Positions 58,664-64,000 of a stretch of DNA of 64,000 nt are shown here, piece after piece. The notes beneath the pieces are model-generated. The model searched no databases. It worked only from the letters and a program-made list of their open reading frames with translations, and was not told where the DNA came from. The stretch's first letter is position 1. Every line of letters begins with the position of its first letter. The DNA is taken from NCBI RefSeq assembly GCF_004193775.1, contig NC_041005.1, forward strand, positions 12,402,501-12,466,500, in the 5' to 3' direction. The translations under genes and the position numbers were made by a program. This DNA comes from Glycine soja (lineage: Eukaryota > Streptophyta > Magnoliopsida > Fabales > Fabaceae).

Positions 58664-60513
58664 CTGCAGAAAAAGTGAGGTAAATTACTAGCATTTGAAC
58701 AACAACAAAAAATCAATCGGTATCAGTATACAATGGACATACACTTGGTAAACCTACCTATGCATGTCACATGTAGACAATGTACGTGCATTTTGAATTT
58801 TACCAGTGCAAGCCAGTCATAAATACTTCAAAGGCAGTAGAAAGAAGGAATCCCACACAGCAGATCTATGGGAAAAACATTTTACAGTTTACCCTCCCCT
58901 CCTTCTCTCTTATCCCTCTGTTTCAGAGAAATACTAAGTGAACTTCTTTGAAAATGCAGAGTTGGCTAAAAAGAGGGCCTAAGAAATCATGGATAAGGCT
59001 ATTCATGAGCCAAGTTAAAAGCAAAGTTCCCACACTATTTTCTAATGTTCAAAAAAAATTCGGAAACTCCCACATAATCCATTGTCTTAGAACACGTGGT
59101 GAAAAAGAAAAACCAAGTGTGATTAAATAATGGATAAATTATGTTATTGGTCCCCAAGTTTTCAAGTTTTGTAGTTGTGATTCTTTAACTTTTTGAAGAC
59201 CGACCTTCATTCTTAAACATTTTTTCCATCCAGTGTTTAGGTCTTTTCGGTTCAAATCCATTGTTAATTATCTGCCTGTGTGACACTAATTATATTATTA
59301 TTTTATTATGATTCATTTTCTGGGAGCTAAAAAACCTTCAGAAGTTACTACACAATAACAAAAACATAGTTGTTACGCTGCCTTCCGTTAACGAAAACCT
59401 TGTTTCACTTCTTAAATTAATCAAGCTTTTCAACAAAAAAAAAACTTCTTAAATTAATAAAGAGACATTGATTGATTCAGGTTGTTACGCTTGCAACAAC
59501 ATCAGAAACCTTGAAATGAAGAATGCTAATGCTACGAGAAACCCTCCTTTCACTGCACCAATTCTAACACCATCAAACCCAACTCCCATCCTTCATCTTG
59601 TTTCCATTGTGATACATTAATTTTTTGTATAATTACATTGTTAGATTTGGTATTTTCCTTTTCATCTAAATTTTGACATTGGAGAGAATCCGAACGCTTT
59701 GGGAGTTAAACTTCTATCTCTTGTTGGATGCTAATCTTCTATCTCGCTCTCCCTTGGTCTCCACCAAAACCACAGAACTACACCCAAACCTTCAAGTGTC
59801 CAAAGTCAGACCATAGGTCTCTTGTTGCCGAAGTCAAAAATCATGAATGTTAAACTTCTTGAGGTATGACAATCATTGACCTCAAAAGTTTATTCATGAT
59901 GTCCAAGGCAAACCTCGCACCATACAACAAGAGCATCTTAACATAATTAAGGTTATAAAACTCGCAAAGATAAACAACCCAGGATAAAGAGAGATTAATT
60001 GAAGCAAAGAGGAAGAATAAATAATAATAATATAAAAAATATGATCAAACCAAGTTGCTCAAGTATGCATCCATATTTTTTTTTTAAACAAAAATCGCAA
60101 GGGAATGTAATTATTACGTGTATACGTGGGAAAGGCATATATATGGCCGTATATATGTGGTCCTTGCCTTTTTGGCCATTAATTTCCGGGAGCTTTTACA
60201 TGCACTTGCATTTACAAATCTTTGTGCAGTATGGTGCTTGCGCGTGGTTGTTGTGTTTGATTGGTGAGTGTTAGTTAGTTAAACAAATAGTAGGTAACAT
60301 CACAATTGAACGATATTATCAATTAATTGTATTAAATGGTCAAAACAAATATTGTTCGTTAACTAAATCTTTAACGTTCAAAAATAAATTATGTTAGTTA
60401 TCAAAATCTCCAATGTTTGAAACAAATTATGTTAGTTATAAATAATTTATAATATTCTTTAATTAAATCTTTTTTAAGAAAATTTTTTTGAAACAAACAT
60501 TAAAATTACAACA
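58664..60513. other. Intergenic and LTR-like DNA
   Basis: Around 59130-59290 (ATTATGTTATTGGTCCCC and following) a common legume interspersed repeat seems present. The last few hundred bases before 60513 should be the LTR of copia element C, ending CAACA on the plus strand at 60513, but its left end could not be placed. No gene was recognised. Confidence 0.4.
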
Positions 60514-61380
60514 ATCCCCCCACATATCTCAAAAGAATAAATTACATTTAATAAATAAAAGAATATTCCTTGGTTAACATGAGGTGTAATGCATTGGACC
60601 TGGCATAGCAAGCTATATGGACCAGACCTAGACTAAGAGGACTTAACACACAATTTAGTTGGTGTAGCAAGCTATACGAACCAAAAACACTTGGTGTGTG
60701 GTAGTGGTCCACCAATCATAAGACACCTCATAGTCTTTGTTGTTATCATTGTGTTGCACTACTAGGCCATGCGCGTGCCCAATATTCATGAGTGCTCTAG
60801 AGATCTTGTTAAGATCTCATGCAAGCCCACTTGATACTCATATAGGTGATTTCATTAAGTCCATGCTGCAAATGATACGCTACCCATAAGGGATATGGAA
60901 ATCATTAAAAATTTTATAAGATGTAAAGCTTTCTCAAGCACGTAAAGTTTACTATAAAGTTTATCCTCTCATAAATGGAGCTCTAACACTTTCTCACACC
61001 ATAGGAAGGGAGTAAAAGGAAATTGATAGAAATCAATTTGAGTGTTAGCAGAACTAACAAGAGACTAGTTTTAACCCACATGAACCTTCTTCATGGGATC
61101 TCCAATCACAAAGGTTGGGTTATCATTACTTGTTTGTTTTCAAGTGGCCTAAGCCTCATTCCCCTCGATGTTTCTAATATCATATTCCTCCCTAGGGGTT
61201 TTGTCAAAGGATCTACTAAGTTTCCTTCTGACTTCACATAATTTATGAAAATTGTTCCATCTCTTAGCATTTGTTTAACCATATTATGTCTCAGTTGTAT
61301 ATGTCTATTTTAACCATTAAATGTTTTATTCTTAGTCACAGCTATCGCTGACTAGGAATCACAATGCATAGATGTTGATT
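60514..61380 (-). mobile_element. 3' end of a third Ty1/copia element (element C)
   Basis: The minus-strand frame 61106-61372 reads MHCDS, stop, SAIAVTKNKTFNG, stop, NRHIQLRHNMVKQMLRDGTI, NYVKSEGNLVDPLTKPLGRN, the C-terminal part of copia RNase H, with two stops where Gln and Lys are usual. About 590 bp of 3' non-coding sequence follows, to a polypurine tract (GTGGGGGGAT on the minus strand, 60514-60525) that abuts an LTR at 60513. The rest of the element, beyond 61380, is replaced by other repeat DNA. Confidence 0.8.
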
Positions 61381-61382
61381 GT

Positions 61383-64000
61383 TTGGAAAGTGTACCAAAA
61401 TGTTCAAGTAGTAAAGACTCGGAAGTCCGAGTGTCGATTTTCATAGGGACTTTATTTTGTACTTGTGTTGGATAATTTCCAATTTATAAGAGGAAAAGAT
61501 GACATAAGGTAAAAGATGAGCTAAAAGAAACAATAACTAAAATAATATATATTAATAAGAGACAAAAGATATAATAGGGAATTCAATGGGATGAGAATGT
61601 TAGGACCTAGCATGTCTTATTTGTCTAAGATGTATTATTTTTTATTTTTCTCTATCAATTAGGTGAATTTTTCTTATCCACATCTATTAGAATACTTGCC
61701 CCTGATGTCTCATGATGACAAACCTACCTTACCTATTTATCTCCCAAATGTCTTTGCAAATATTTAATGGATAAAATGAATGAAGTTCTAATTCTAGATG
61801 TTTTCTTTGATGCATGAGCATAATGCAATCACTCTATGTCTAACAATGATTTTATTAAGATATCCCTTTCTTTTAGTTCTATTAGAAATTACCTTCTGTC
61901 GAACGACTAATCCCTAAAACTGACGCACGTAAGACCTTCCTTGTATTTCTATTAAGAATTACCCTCTGTCGAGCACCTAACCCTCAAAGATAATACAAGG
62001 ATGAATGATACATGAAATTAAATTAAGAAAGGATAATAGGAAAGAAAACAAATGTTTGCATTGATAGATATGAAACATACAATACATCTTTTTACTTTTT
62101 AGGCCTTCTAGGCCCTAACTAAGGGTTTAGTCTCTCATAGCCATAAGGGGTCTTACACTTAAAAAGGGATATAGAAACTGATGGAGGAGAAGGGATGGAA
62201 AAAAGGAATAGAAAATAATGGAAAAGAAGGAAGAATTCCTTAAGGGAAAGTTCTCAAGCTTTAGGTGTGTATTAGAGTGTTCTGAGACTCGGTGTGTCTT
62301 TTCTGCCTGGCTTAATCATCTTTTTATAGTTGTTGGAGTGGACTTGGTCCTGCGTACTCACACAAAGCCTGCACTGCTCGCTTAGCGCAGGTGCCTGTAT
62401 TCGTGCTAAGCCTGCACTTCTCGCTCAGCATGGGTGCTTGTATTTGCGCTTAGCGTACCTCTTCTCGCTTAGCACCAGTGCATGTTTTCGCGTTGCGCGT
62501 TGAGCGCGTCTTGGGTTAGGTCTAATGCCAAAATCTTCATTTTTCATATTTTTGTTATTTTTTGCATCTTTTTGGCTTTTAATCCCTCATTTTTATATAT
62601 GCAATCCACAAATAGAAAAAACACCAATTCTTAATAATTAAGCATAAATAACTGCTAAATAAATATTTTTAAGGTTATTTTCATTATTAAAAATAACTCA
62701 TATTTAGCAGTTATCAAAATCTCCCAAATTAAAAATTTTGCTTGTCCTCAAACAAAAATAAAAATAAGAGGAGGCTCCGAATGCTCCAACACTTTCAATA
62801 GCTGCAATTTTTTCAAATTACCTTGACTGAACCTTCATGCATTTGCCATGATCTTGCAATGGAAGCATAAACAAACATTGAGATAGAATTGGTTAATAGC
62901 AGAAATCAATCAGGTTGGCTTGCCTCACTTTTCCTCACAAGGCTTAGTGTTTCTCTCTGCGCCAAGTGTCTTGGATGAGTGTTTAAAATTCTACGACCTG
63001 CAATTAATATTTCCAATTTTGCACTTCATCTCAATTAAAGTTATCCTGCTTACACTTGGTGGATCACTAAGGACTTTTATTGGCTTGTAATGTGGCTTGG
63101 CTAATCAAAGAAATTATGGTTTTTTTGGGATTTCAAAAATTAAGGTTATAAGAGAACATTTATCCTAGAAAAAATTCTACTTATTTCAACCTCGGCTTAT
63201 TTGTTTTTCAGTCTTTTATTGTTCTAACAACACTTATAGCACCTATTTATTTTCTGCCCTTATCATTCTACTTCTTTCCTCTTTTTTTTTAGAAAGAAAC
63301 TTTGGGCTTAAAAGCTTTTTGAAGGTGCCTCATTGAGTGTTGTTTTACCTTCCAAAGATAATCTTTACCCTATCCCTCCCCCAAATTAGGAGCATAACAT
63401 GATTAAAACCCTTATGCTCTCTTAAACCCTAAAACAAGGTAAGAGATATCTGGAAAAAAAATAGGGTTAGGGGTTTTTTGAAAAACATAATTATCATTTT
63501 TGGCTCAAATAAGGTGCAAAGGATAGCTTTTTGGCTAAGTGGCTAAAAATAAAAAGAAATAGGACCTTGATCATTTTCACCTCATGTAATTGATCTAACA
63601 GTCTAAGAATGATGCAAAATCTAGAAATTAAAAACAGATGTTCTCTCACAAGTAAGTTTCACACAACTCACCGGGACAAGACAAAGTTGTTGGCTTATCG
63701 TACCATGATTTCTTTTAGACAGGCTAACATTTTCTCTCTTTGTTGTGATTCATACTCTACTACTTGGACTGACGCATGCCTTCATGGAACCAACATTTTT
63801 CCTAAAATTGTATGCAGCATTTCAAGTGTTTGAGTCCTTCAGAAAAAGCCTTAGCAGTGGTGACTTCATATCATGCAATTATTTGAGAGAAAAAACTAAA
63901 AATATAATGACCGAATTTAAATAACATTGTTTTTATTTACAGACCAAGTTCTTAAAATAAAACATAAATAAAAACATAAAAATAGAAAAATAAAATCATG
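61383..64000. mobile_element. Non-coding LTR-retrotransposon-like sequence, boundaries unknown
   Basis: It starts abruptly next to the broken RNase H. It contains a CAAGTAGTAAAGACTCGGAA stretch, two parallel passages with ACCTTCTGTCGAACGACTAA and ACCCTCTGTCGAGCACCTAA (about 61885-61990), and a GC-rich array of GCTTAGCGC-like motifs (62365-62515). The part from 62700, with CTCCCAAATTAAAAATTTTG and CTTGTCCTCAAAC, resembles spacer DNA of large legume Ty3/gypsy elements from memory. No coding domain was found, so the class is a guess. Confidence 0.35.

Noticed and set aside
58948..59130. 60-codon basic open frame considered as the missing bL32 exon
   Set aside because: It is on the plus strand, opposite to the bL32 exon, and lacks the expected basic VPKKK-type segment.

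Overview
The window is nuclear DNA of a dicot plant, most likely a legume and probably soybean (Glycine) or a close relative. The grounds are AT-rich intergenic DNA, nested plant transposons (Ty1/copia, CACTA/En-Spm, MITE-like inverted repeats, Helitron-like ends), canonical GT/AG exon borders, and a plant-only receptor kinase. The legume assignment rests on recognising repeat and protein styles, not on a search.

Only one gene looks intact: an intronless BRI1-like leucine-rich-repeat receptor kinase (BRL1/BRL3 type) on the minus strand at 44052-47735. The rest is transposons, relics and gene fragments. Left to right: 1-780 looks like the promoter and non-coding first exon of a minus-strand gene lying off the left edge. 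3019-6756 is an internally deleted Ty1/copia element (plus strand) with 5-bp target duplications AATAT. 7652-8823 is a large foldback element built from ACGACTTTAAAGTCGT-type palindromes. 9299-10972 looks like a solo LTR in minus orientation. 11266 to about 21540 is a decayed minus-strand CACTA element with a TNP2-type transposase and a second Ptta/En-Spm gene with a Ulp1-like end; its right terminus is missing.

21541-32240 is AT-rich and holds MITE-like inverted repeats and a possible second LTR. 32245 to about 40450 is the most unusual part. A Helitron-like 3' end (minus strand) is followed by about 4.3 tandem copies of a roughly 0.6-kb unit (32903-35506). Beyond that lie minus-strand exon fragments of two unrelated host genes: a POL5/MYBBP1A-like gene (38325-38545) and the mitochondrial fission gene ELM1 (39817-40395). 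A gene-capturing non-autonomous Helitron would explain this layout, but the right end was not found.

After the receptor kinase, 50700-51889 is a GC-richer, 5'-UTR-like stretch cut by a second Ty1/copia element (51895-56991, minus strand, duplications GAAAC, clear tRNA-Met primer site). 57721-58221 is an inverted-repeat element. 58570-58663 is the last coding exon of a mitochondrial ribosomal protein bL32 gene without its upstream exons. 60514-61380 is the 3' end of a third copia element. 61383-64000 is repeat-like non-coding DNA that resembles LTR-retrotransposon spacer. I found no tRNA, rRNA or CRISPR array. No wholly new protein system is evident; the Helitron-like block with its tandem array and gene fragments is the best candidate for something undescribed.
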